A stretch of 64,000 nt of DNA from Aliivibrio sp. Its GTDB lineage: Bacteria; Pseudomonadota; Gammaproteobacteria; Enterobacterales; Vibrionaceae. Where the stretch lies: contig JAESQY010000090.1 in assembly GCA_016764915.1 (NCBI GenBank), positions 62,001 through 126,000 of the forward strand, given 5' to 3'. The position numbers and the translations under genes are program-made. This document shows positions 57,701 through 64,000 of this stretch, in pieces. Numbering within the stretch: position 1 is the first letter of the stretch; every line of letters begins with the position of its first letter. The notes beneath the pieces are model-generated. The model was not told the origin of the DNA and searched no databases. It worked only from the letters and a program-made list of their open reading frames with translations.

Positions 57701-58278
57701 CTTACCTAAAAGAATTAAAACGATATACTACTTGGCGTTTAAATGATGCAACCCCAACTCGTCGTGACCAATCTGTCTCTGTAGCGGGTTTGGTGATCGC
57801 AGCAAGGGTGATGACCACCAAGCGTGGCAACCGTATTGGACTGTTAACTCTTGATGACCGATCTGGGCGAATGGAAGTAATGCTGTACTCAGATGCCTTA
57901 GATCGATACGCTGAACTGCTTGAAAAAGACAAAATTTTAATCGTATCTGGACAGGTCAGCCTTGATGATTTCAATGGTGGGCTTAAGATGTCAGCCCGCG
58001 AGTTACTCGATATCTCTGATGCAAGAGAGAAATACGCTCGTGGTTTAGCGTTATCAGTTACCGAGAAACAAGCAAACAAACAATTTTTTGAGCGTTTCAG
58101 TCAGATACTGCAACCTCACCGGGCAGGAACTGTGCCGGTAAATGTATATTATCAGCGAGCAGATGCTCGCGCTAAGTTGGTATTAGGTACGGAGTGGCGA
58201 GTTACTCCAACCGATCAACTTATCGATGATTTAAAAGCGCTGCTTGGCGAAGAGCAAGTCGAGCTAGAATTTAACTAG
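54799..58278 (+). CDS. dnaE: DNA polymerase III subunit alpha
   Basis: An 1159-residue C-family polymerase (E. coli 1160). The N-terminal PHP domain starts [17 protein letters not shown]. The palm carries [19 protein letters not shown] (here [14 protein letters not shown]) and the catalytic aspartates in [14 protein letters not shown] (about residue 400). [21 protein letters not shown] is in the fingers. A C-terminal OB fold ([19 protein letters not shown]) follows. It is the replicative polymerase. It is followed by accA, as in E. coli. Confidence 0.98.
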   Translation: MSEPRFIHLRTHSDYSMVDGLSKVKPLVKKVAELGMPAMALTDFTNLCGLVKYYYAAHDAGIKPIIGADFIVQSDGFGDELTKITVLAKNNAGYKNLTLLISDAYQRGHVQHQPVIDKSWLVKYREGLILLSGGKNGDVGKALLKGNPLLVTQCVEFYQTHFPDHYYLELCRTEREDEENYLHFALDLAEQQHLPVVATNEVCFLHEEQFDAHEIRVAIHDGFTLVDPRRPKNYSPKQYLRSEAEMCELFSDIPEALQNSVEIAKRCNVTVRLGEYFLPNFPTEGMEIGDFLVKKSQEGLERRLAFLFPDEQVRKERRPEYDDRLKIELKVINQMGFPGYFLIVMEFIQWSKDNDIPVGPGRGSGAGSLVAYALDITDLDPLEYDLLFERFLNPERVSMPDFDVDFCMDKRDQVIEHVAEIYGRDAVSQIITFGTMAAKAVIRDVGRVLGHPYGFVDRLSKMVPPEPGMTLAKAFEVEPQLPEIYERDEEVKALIDMCRILEGVTRNAGKHAGGVVISPTKITDFSPIYCDAEGQFPVTQFDKNDVETAGLIKFDFLGLRTLTIIDWALGLINPKLEKEGKDPIRIESIPLNDQKSFDLLQRSETTAVFQVESRGMKDLIKRLQPDCFEDIIALVALFRPGPLQSGMVDNFIDRKHGREEVSYPDEKWQHESLKEILEPTYGIILYQEQVMQIAQVLAGYTLGGADMLRRAMGKKKPEEMAKQRTVFEEGSINNGIDGELSMKIFDLVEKFAGYGFNKSHSAAYALVSYQTLWLKTHYPAEFMAAVMTADMDNTEKVITLVDECIRMKLKVLPPDVNFGQYRFNVDDEGSVVYGIGAVKGVGEGPIECIINARNQGGHFRDLFDFCARIDTKKVNKRVIEKLILAGALDRLGPHRAAMMVSLDAAVKAAGQFHHAESFGQADMFGVLTDVPEEVEQAYAEVPKWPEKVWLEGERETLGLYLTGHPINAYLKELKRYTTWRLNDATPTRRDQSVSVAGLVIAARVMTTKRGNRIGLLTLDDRSGRMEVMLYSDALDRYAELLEKDKILIVSGQVSLDDFNGGLKMSARELLDISDAREKYARGLALSVTEKQANKQFFERFSQILQPHRAGTVPVNVYYQRADARAKLVLGTEWRVTPTDQLIDDLKALLGEEQVELEFN

Positions 58279-58325
58279 AATATTTAGTTGCTGAGTTTTG
58301 CTCAGCATAAACAAAGGATCTTTTG

Positions 58326-59285
58326 ATGAGCCTGAACTTTCTTGAATTTGAACAACCAATTGCTGAACTTGAAGCAAAGATTGAAGCACTGCGTGATGTA
58401 TCAAGACGTGGAGATGATACCGCTGTAGATTTAGAAAATGAAATCCAGCTGCTAGAACAAAAAAGTTTAGAACTGAAGAAAAAAATCTTCAGCGATTTAG
58501 GTGCTTGGCAAGTAGCACAGCTTGCTCGTCACCCTCAACGTCCATATGTATTAGATTACGTTGAGTTGATGTTTACTGAGTTTGATGCACTATCAGGCGA
58601 TCGTGCCTTTGCAGATGATAAAGCATTAGTGGGTGGTATTGCTCGCTTAGATGGTCGTCCAGTTATGATTATTGGTCATCAAAAAGGTCGCGAAACGAAA
58701 GAAAAAGTAATACGCAATTTTGGTATGCCTAAACCGGAAGGTTATCGTAAAGCACTGCGTTTAATGCAAATGGCAGAGCAATTTAAGATGCCGATTGTCA
58801 CCTTTATTGATACTGCTGGTGCTTATCCTGGTGTTGGCGCTGAAGAACGTGGACAGTCAGAAGCGATAGCCCGTAACTTAAAAGTGATGGCTGGCTTAAC
58901 GGTTCCAATTATCTGTAATGTCGTTGGTGAAGGTGGCTCTGGTGGTGCATTAGCAATCGGTGTGGGCGATTATGTCAACATGTTGCAATATTCTACTTAC
59001 GCTGTGATTTCCCCTGAAGGTTGTGCTTCTATTTTATGGCGTGATGCAGATAAAGCACCACAAGCAGCAGAAGCAATGGGATTAACCTCTGGTCGCTTAA
59101 AGGAGTTAGGTTTAATTGATTCGATTATCAAAGAGCCTTTAGGTGGTGCGCATCGTGATCCTGCTGAAACGGCATTAAGCCTTAAAGAGTGCATCATTAA
59201 GCAGTTAAACGAATTAGAAAGCTTAGATCAAGAAGAGCTAAAAGAGCGTCGTTATAATCGTTTAATGAATTACGGTTATTGCTAA
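58326..59285 (+). CDS. accA: Acetyl-CoA carboxylase carboxyltransferase subunit alpha
   Basis: A 319-residue protein (E. coli 319). It starts [59 protein letters not shown] and [12 protein letters not shown] form the crotonase-like active site. With AccD it transfers CO2 from biotin to acetyl-CoA, the committed step of fatty acid synthesis. A GCTGAG-TTTTG-CTCAGC hairpin (58290-58306) lies between dnaE and accA. A TTG just before the ATG is in frame but not needed. Confidence 0.98.
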   Translation: MSLNFLEFEQPIAELEAKIEALRDVSRRGDDTAVDLENEIQLLEQKSLELKKKIFSDLGAWQVAQLARHPQRPYVLDYVELMFTEFDALSGDRAFADDKALVGGIARLDGRPVMIIGHQKGRETKEKVIRNFGMPKPEGYRKALRLMQMAEQFKMPIVTFIDTAGAYPGVGAEERGQSEAIARNLKVMAGLTVPIICNVVGEGGSGGALAIGVGDYVNMLQYSTYAVISPEGCASILWRDADKAPQAAEAMGLTSGRLKELGLIDSIIKEPLGGAHRDPAETALSLKECIIKQLNELESLDQEELKERRYNRLMNYGYC

Positions 59286-59309
59286 TCGCAACCAGAATTA
59301 GATACACTT

Positions 59310-59336
59310 AAAGCGGGCCTCGGTCCGCTTTTTTAT
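59310..59336 (+). terminator. Rho-independent terminator after accA
   Basis: AAGCGGGC pairs with GTCCGCTT around CTCG (one G-T), followed by a run of T. Confidence 0.9.
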
Positions 59337-59357
59337 TTAATAGCATAAAGGTTTTGA

Positions 59358-60689
59358 ATGTTACTCGATTCGTTTACACAACAATTGAAAGAGATAGCAT
59401 GCGATAATTGCAGAATTATTTTGGCGTTCAGTGGTGGCGTTGATTCACGAGTCATGCTTGACTTATTGTCCTCTTTTAGCCGCCGTTTTCCAGAGTATCG
59501 CTATCTTGCTGCCCATGTTCATCATGGCTTAAGTCAAGAAGCAGATGTATGGCAAGAACAATGTCGTCTCTGGGCTTTAGAGGCTGGAATTGATTTTGTA
59601 ACGGATAATGTGTCACTGCAGACTGGCTCAAGAGTTAGTATTGAACAAGCAGCAAGAGATGCTCGTTACCTCGCCTTATCTCAATATGTAAAAACAGATG
59701 ATTTACTGTTAACAGCTCAACATATCGATGACCAACTTGAGACCGTTTTATTAGCGCTTAAACGTGGTAGTGGCCCCTCTGGCTTGTCTGCGATGGCAGC
59801 TGCTCGTCCATTTCATGGCGGGACACTGCTGAGACCATTGCTCGGACATAGCCGTAGTGAGATTGAAGCGTATGCAGCTACTCACCAGCTGGATTGGGTG
59901 GAAGATAAGAGCAATGACGACAAACGATTTGACCGTAATTTCATTCGTCACGATGTGGTGCCTCAGTTAGTTGAACGTTGGCCTGGGCTTAAAAAATCTG
60001 TCGCACGTTCAGCTCAATTGTGTGCAGAGCAAGAGTCATTATTGAATGAGCTTTTGAATGATAAATTGATTGGCTTTATGGGTATTAAGCAACAAATAGA
60101 CGTGGCCAAATTAGCGCTTGAGAGTGGGCAATGCCGTAACTACTTGCTTAGAAGATGGTGTGCGTTTCATAAAGTATTAATGCCCAGCCGAGTGCAGTTA
60201 ACTGAAATTTGGAATAACGTTGCTTGTGCTAACCCAAATGCCAATCCTGTTGTGGACATACATAACTATCAGATCAGACGCTATCAGCATTGCCTATACT
60301 TAATTAACAAACATAACGATGTGAGTGGTTGGAAGGCCTGTTTAGAGCGCAGTATCGAGTTACCCGATGGTTTAGGTGTATTGACACTCTCTTCGAAGGG
60401 TAAGGTTAGAAAACCAACTAAAGGTTTATCTATTCGTACGCCAAAAGAGGGAGAAGAGGTTACCGTTAGATTTAATGTGGAAGGGTTATCTGCGCACCCA
60501 AGCAGTAGGGTTCATAGTCGAAAGTTGAAAAAGTTGTACCAAGAGTATGGGGTACCTAGTTGGGAACGTCGTCGTACTCCATTGATCTTTTATGATAATG
60601 AGTTAGCCGCGGTTGCTGATCTTTTTGTCTGTAAATCGTTCACCACCGACAATTCTGAACTTGAAATTCAACTTGTGTGGGCTAAATAG
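59358..60689 (+). CDS. tilS: tRNA(Ile)-lysidine synthetase
   Basis: A 443-residue N-type ATP pyrophosphatase (E. coli 432). The PP-loop SGGVDS is at residues 25-30, with HVHHGLS and LTAQHIDDQLETVLLALKRGSG. Two C-terminal TilS domains follow. It makes lysidine at C34 of tRNA-Ile(CAU), letting it read AUA, and is essential. It follows accA after the terminator, as in E. coli and Vibrio. Confidence 0.96.
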   Translation: MLLDSFTQQLKEIACDNCRIILAFSGGVDSRVMLDLLSSFSRRFPEYRYLAAHVHHGLSQEADVWQEQCRLWALEAGIDFVTDNVSLQTGSRVSIEQAARDARYLALSQYVKTDDLLLTAQHIDDQLETVLLALKRGSGPSGLSAMAAARPFHGGTLLRPLLGHSRSEIEAYAATHQLDWVEDKSNDDKRFDRNFIRHDVVPQLVERWPGLKKSVARSAQLCAEQESLLNELLNDKLIGFMGIKQQIDVAKLALESGQCRNYLLRRWCAFHKVLMPSRVQLTEIWNNVACANPNANPVVDIHNYQIRRYQHCLYLINKHNDVSGWKACLERSIELPDGLGVLTLSSKGKVRKPTKGLSIRTPKEGEEVTVRFNVEGLSAHPSSRVHSRKLKKLYQEYGVPSWERRRTPLIFYDNELAAVADLFVCKSFTTDNSELEIQLVWAK

Positions 60690-60798
60690 AGTAAGATTCA
60701 TCTGCATAAAATAGAATAAAACAGCATATCAACGGCGCAATAGATGCTGTCGTGCGGTTAAATATAATAACAAAAGCGAATTAATACGTGAGGACGCA

Positions 60799-61110
60799 AT
60801 GAAAAAAGTAATTGGATTTACACTGGCATCTCTACTCTTAGCTTCTCCAGCGATGGCCGCTGGTGATGCCGCAGCTGGAAAAACAAAGTCTGCTGTTTGT
60901 GCTGCATGTCATGGCGCTGCAGGCGTTGCTATGATTCCGGGCTACCCAAATTTAAAAGGGCAGAATGAGCAATACCTTGCTTCTGCTCTAAAAGCTTATA
61001 AAGCAAAAACGCGTACTGGAGGCAATGCATTCGTGATGCAACCTCAAGCGTTAATGTTAAGTGATGCTGATATTGCTAATCTTGCTGCATATTATTCAAG
61101 CTTGAAGTAA
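60799..61110 (+). CDS. Periplasmic cytochrome c (class I, c5/c553 type)
   Basis: A 103-residue protein. The signal peptide [20 protein letters not shown] is followed by a mature 83-residue cytochrome with heme site CAACH (34-38) and likely axial Met80 (FVMQPQ). [17 protein letters not shown] is common in c553-like proteins. It is exported and matured by the Ccm system, and probably carries electrons to an oxidase. The exact partner is unknown. TATAAT at 60763-60768 could be its -10 element. Confidence 0.9.
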   Translation: MKKVIGFTLASLLLASPAMAAGDAAAGKTKSAVCAACHGAAGVAMIPGYPNLKGQNEQYLASALKAYKAKTRTGGNAFVMQPQALMLSDADIANLAAYYSSLK

Positions 61111-61135
61111 CGGAAAAGCTACTTAATATGATATA

Positions 61136-61162
61136 AAAAGCACGAAGATTCGTGCTTTTTTG
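61136..61162. terminator. Bidirectional terminator after the cytochrome gene
   Basis: AAAAAGCACGA and TCGTGCTTTTT form an 11-bp stem with a tight loop, with a T-run on both strands. Confidence 0.92.
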
Positions 61163-61248
61163 TTATCTATCGTAAGGGAATAATTTATTGGATCTGCAGA
61201 GAATATGGTGGATAATGAAAATAGAGAATCTGATTTACCAAAGATTAA

Positions 61249-61596
<348 letters not shown>

Positions 61597-61621
61597 TTTG
61601 CCGCAACGTTGATATATAAAG

Positions 61622-61642
61622 AAGAGCGTAAGCTCTTTTTTG
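61622..61642 (+). terminator. Rho-independent terminator after glnB
   Basis: AAGAGC pairs with GCTCTT around GTAA, followed by a T-run. Confidence 0.88.
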
Positions 61643-61659
61643 GTTTCAGGAGAGGTTGG

Positions 61660-62517
61660 ATGCGTTATAAAAATTCGCTGTTACTATTTGCATTGATTGT
61701 TATATCAGCGAGTGCTGTTTTTCAGTGGGTATTTACCGTTCCTAAGCAAGCTCAGTTAATTAATATCGAACCATCGAGTGCATATGGTGGACGTTGTTAT
61801 CAATCAACCAATAAGCTGGAGATGGCCATCGATGTTGATGATGAAGTGTCATTATTGGTTTGGAATATATATAAACAACAGGGTGATAATTGGGCTGCTG
61901 AGCTCTCTCGCTTGAGTAAAAAAGCGCAATTGATTCTTTTACAAGAAACGAGTTTAACATCTGAACTGAAACAATTTATCTCTGAGTCTAGGTTTATTGC
62001 CAAATCAGTGCGAGCGTTTGATGCATTTGAGACATCTACAGGTGTGCTTAATTTATCAACCTCACCACCACAATCGATATGCGCTTATATCGATGTTGAA
62101 CCTTGGCTAACGTTGCCAAAATCAGCGCTACTTGCGTATTACCGTCTTAGCAATAATAGAGTATTAGCGGTGGTTAATATCCATGCAATTAACTTTACGT
62201 TCGGGACAAAAGAGTATCAAAAACAGTTAATGCAATTGAGCCAGATTCTTGTTAAACATCAGGGACCAATGATTGTCGCTGGGGATTTTAATAGTTGGAG
62301 TGAGAGTCGATTACAGCAATTGAAGAGCAAAATGTCACTATTAGGTCTGATTGACGTTCAATTTACCCCTGACTATCGTCGTCGATTTGTTTTGAACAAT
62401 ATGGCGCTTGATCATGTGTTTTATCGTGGTCTTACCTTAAAAAAAGCAGAAGCACCCCTATCTGATGCTTCTGATCATAATCCGATGTCGGTGGTTTTTG
62501 GTATCAATCAGGATTAA
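61660..62517 (+). CDS. Endonuclease/exonuclease/phosphatase family protein (YafD-like)
   Basis: A 285-residue protein. An N-terminal membrane segment (MRYKNSLLLFALIVISASAVF) precedes an EEP-fold domain: LLVWNIYKQQGDNWAAEL, LILLQETSLT (metal Glu), IVAGDFNSWSESRL and ALDHVFYRGL ending SDASDHNPMSV (catalytic His). It resembles YafD, of unknown substrate, with a metal-dependent phosphodiesterase active site. The start at 61660 has AGGAG 6 nt upstream. Its stop overlaps the convergent mltD stop. Confidence 0.85.
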   Translation: MRYKNSLLLFALIVISASAVFQWVFTVPKQAQLINIEPSSAYGGRCYQSTNKLEMAIDVDDEVSLLVWNIYKQQGDNWAAELSRLSKKAQLILLQETSLTSELKQFISESRFIAKSVRAFDAFETSTGVLNLSTSPPQSICAYIDVEPWLTLPKSALLAYYRLSNNRVLAVVNIHAINFTFGTKEYQKQLMQLSQILVKHQGPMIVAGDFNSWSESRLQQLKSKMSLLGLIDVQFTPDYRRRFVLNNMALDHVFYRGLTLKKAEAPLSDASDHNPMSVVFGINQD

Positions 62518-64000
62518 ACGCTGACTTTTGTTACGTCAACGTAGAGTTTCAATTTTTTCCCCGGACGAATGAGAGAACCACGCTCAATGTTGTTCCATTT
62601 CATGATGTCTGAAACGGATACTTTGAATTTAGAAGCAATCTCACTCAGAGAATCACCAGAGCGAATAGTATAGAACACCGGGCGTATAATCGCCCCGGCA
62701 TTGCTACTTTTCCAGATCACCAATTTTTGGCCGATCTTCAGAGAATCCTTGGGAGCCATGCCATTCCATTTCGCAAGATCGCGATAAGAGATATTGTTAT
62801 CTCTAGCAATGTTCCACAAGCTTTCACCACTTTTTACGGAATGCGAGGTTTTATACTTTCCCTTAGATTTAGATTGTAGTTTCTCCAGTCTCTGCGGCGC
62901 ACTCAGTGCATATTGATTGTTTCCTTTTGAGGAGGTGGGAATAAGAATATATCTGCCAACTCGGATACTGTTGCTATCGATGCCATTAGCACTTTTTATA
63001 ATGTTAGTCGTGGTGTTGTTTTTTACTGCGAGCTGGCTAAGGGTGTCGCCTGATTGCACTTTATAACGAACGATTTTGACGCCCTTACCTTTGTGCTTTG
63101 CGACATTACCATTAAAGATATTCACTTTATCAATGGGAAGTAACAGATGATAAGGACCATCCGGTGAGGTTGCCCACTGATTGAATGCAGGGTTGTAGCT
63201 TTGCAACTCGTTGATGGACATGTCGGCATATTCAGCCGCAATGGCTAAATCTAGTTGTTCTTTCGGGTTAACCAGTTCTAAGTATGGTTCATTGGCAATG
63301 AATGGTAGGTCGACACCATATTTTTCGTGGTTTTTAATCACATCCGCTAATGCCATTAACTTAGGCACATACCCACTGGTCTCTTTTGGCAGAGATAAAG
63401 AGAAGAAATCCGTAGGTTTACCCTGTTTTTTGTTGTTTTTGATAGAGCGATATACGCGGCCTTCACCACTATTATAAGAGGCAATAGCATGAGACCAGTT
63501 TCCATCAAATTTTTTGTTTAGATACTCCATTAAATCAAGAGCGGCATCGGTTGCTTTAGCTACGTCACGACGACCGTCATACCACCAGTTCTGCTCTAAT
63601 CCAAAACGCTTACCAGTGCTTGGAATAAATTGCCATAGTCCAGCGGCGCTGCCATGAGAGTAAGCAAAAGGGTCAAATGAACTCTCTACTACCGGAAGTA
63701 ATGCAAGCTCCATCGGCAAACCCCGTTCTTCAATTTTTTCAGTGATCAAAAACAGAAAGGGCGTTGCTCGATTAGAGACGGTACGTAGATGGCGAGGGTG
63801 TTTGATGTACCAGTTTCGATAATATTCAACGAGTTTATGATCTGCAACCGGAAGGTCAAGCTGCATTGCAATGCGATCCCATAGATCGGCTTGCTGCTGT
63901 GGAGAGATAATCAGCGGTAAACTGACCGTTTGAATAAAATCGAGATCTTCGGTGTGTTCAATAACATCACTAGAGGAGGAGGCCGCTTTGGTTATCTGCT
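62514..64000 (-). CDS. mltD: Membrane-bound lytic murein transglycosylase D (partial, 5' end outside window)
   Basis: The frame is open to the window edge, so the N-terminus with its lipoprotein signal is missing; an internal Met at 63866 is not the start. The SLT domain has ALLPVVESSFDPFAYSHGSA with the catalytic Glu, then GLWQFIPSTGKRFGL and AIASYNSGEGRV. Three C-terminal LysM repeats follow (YKVQSGDTLSQLA, HSVKSGESLWNIA, YTIRSGDSLSEIA) which bind peptidoglycan. E. coli MltD has two LysM repeats. It cleaves glycan strands and joins MltA in turnover. It converges on the YafD-like gene. Confidence 0.95.
   Translation of the reverse strand, partial: QITKAASSSSDVIEHTEDLDFIQTVSLPLIISPQQQADLWDRIAMQLDLPVADHKLVEYYRNWYIKHPRHLRTVSNRATPFLFLITEKIEERGLPMELALLPVVESSFDPFAYSHGSAAGLWQFIPSTGKRFGLEQNWWYDGRRDVAKATDAALDLMEYLNKKFDGNWSHAIASYNSGEGRVYRSIKNNKKQGKPTDFFSLSLPKETSGYVPKLMALADVIKNHEKYGVDLPFIANEPYLELVNPKEQLDLAIAAEYADMSINELQSYNPAFNQWATSPDGPYHLLLPIDKVNIFNGNVAKHKGKGVKIVRYKVQSGDTLSQLAVKNNTTTNIIKSANGIDSNSIRVGRYILIPTSSKGNNQYALSAPQRLEKLQSKSKGKYKTSHSVKSGESLWNIARDNNISYRDLAKWNGMAPKDSLKIGQKLVIWKSSNAGAIIRPVFYTIRSGDSLSEIASKFKVSVSDIMKWNNIERGSLIRPGKKLKLYVDVTKVSV

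Overview
The window looks like a core-chromosome segment of a gammaproteobacterium in the Vibrionaceae (Vibrio, Photobacterium or a close relative). The base composition is moderately AT-rich. Almost every protein aligns by eye with an Escherichia coli counterpart. Family-restricted genes (DUF2850 beside argA, DUF2310 beside syd, DUF3301 and DUF3549 beside yqcC) and the gene order point to Vibrionaceae. I see no prophage, insertion sequence, CRISPR array, tRNA or rRNA gene. The genus cannot be fixed from the sequence alone.

Layout. Positions 1-1.7 kb hold a partial LysR regulator divergent from a TDT-family transporter. Positions 1.9-11.3 kb hold recC, recB and recD, without the ptrA gene that separates recC and recB in E. 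coli. Positions 11.3-17 kb hold a DMT permease, a PAS-GGDEF diguanylate cyclase, an AhpD-like protein, argA (with a probable ARG-box pair), a DUF2850 protein and mltA. Positions 17-23 kb hold tcdA, csdE and csdA, a GcvB-like small RNA divergent from gcvA, then a hydrolase, ygdD and rlmM. Positions 23-30 kb run leftward: xni, ppnN, a diguanylate cyclase, a TPR protein with a dead GGDEF domain, and queF. Positions 30-36 kb hold syd, a DUF2310 protein, a YaiI-family gene, a small KfrA-like gene, a CsrB-type small RNA of about 440 nt, DUF3301, DUF3549, yqcC, truC and yaeH. Positions 36-40 kb hold glnD and map. Positions 40-60.7 kb are the large growth block: rpsB, tsf, pyrH, frr, uppS, cdsA, dxr, rseP, bamA, skp, lpxD, fabZ, lpxA, lpxB, rnhB, dnaE, accA, tilS. 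Positions 60.8-64 kb hold a cytochrome c, glnB, a YafD-like phosphodiesterase and the 3' part of mltD.

How the genes work together. RecBCD forms one recombination machine. CsdA and CsdE form a sulfur-transfer pair clustered with TcdA, which completes the ct6A tRNA modification. GlnD and GlnB form the nitrogen-sensing pair, although they lie 22 kb apart. The rpsB to tilS block links translation factors, isoprenoid and phospholipid synthesis, outer-membrane protein assembly, lipid A synthesis and replication.

The most interesting non-coding content is two regulatory RNAs with no protein frame: GcvB at about 19.72-19.90 kb on the minus strand and CsrB at about 32.62-33.06 kb on the plus strand. 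Other points of interest are a candidate upstream peptide at gcvA, a long inverted repeat touching the recC start, and the conserved rpsB leader. I did not find a convincing undescribed multi-gene system.
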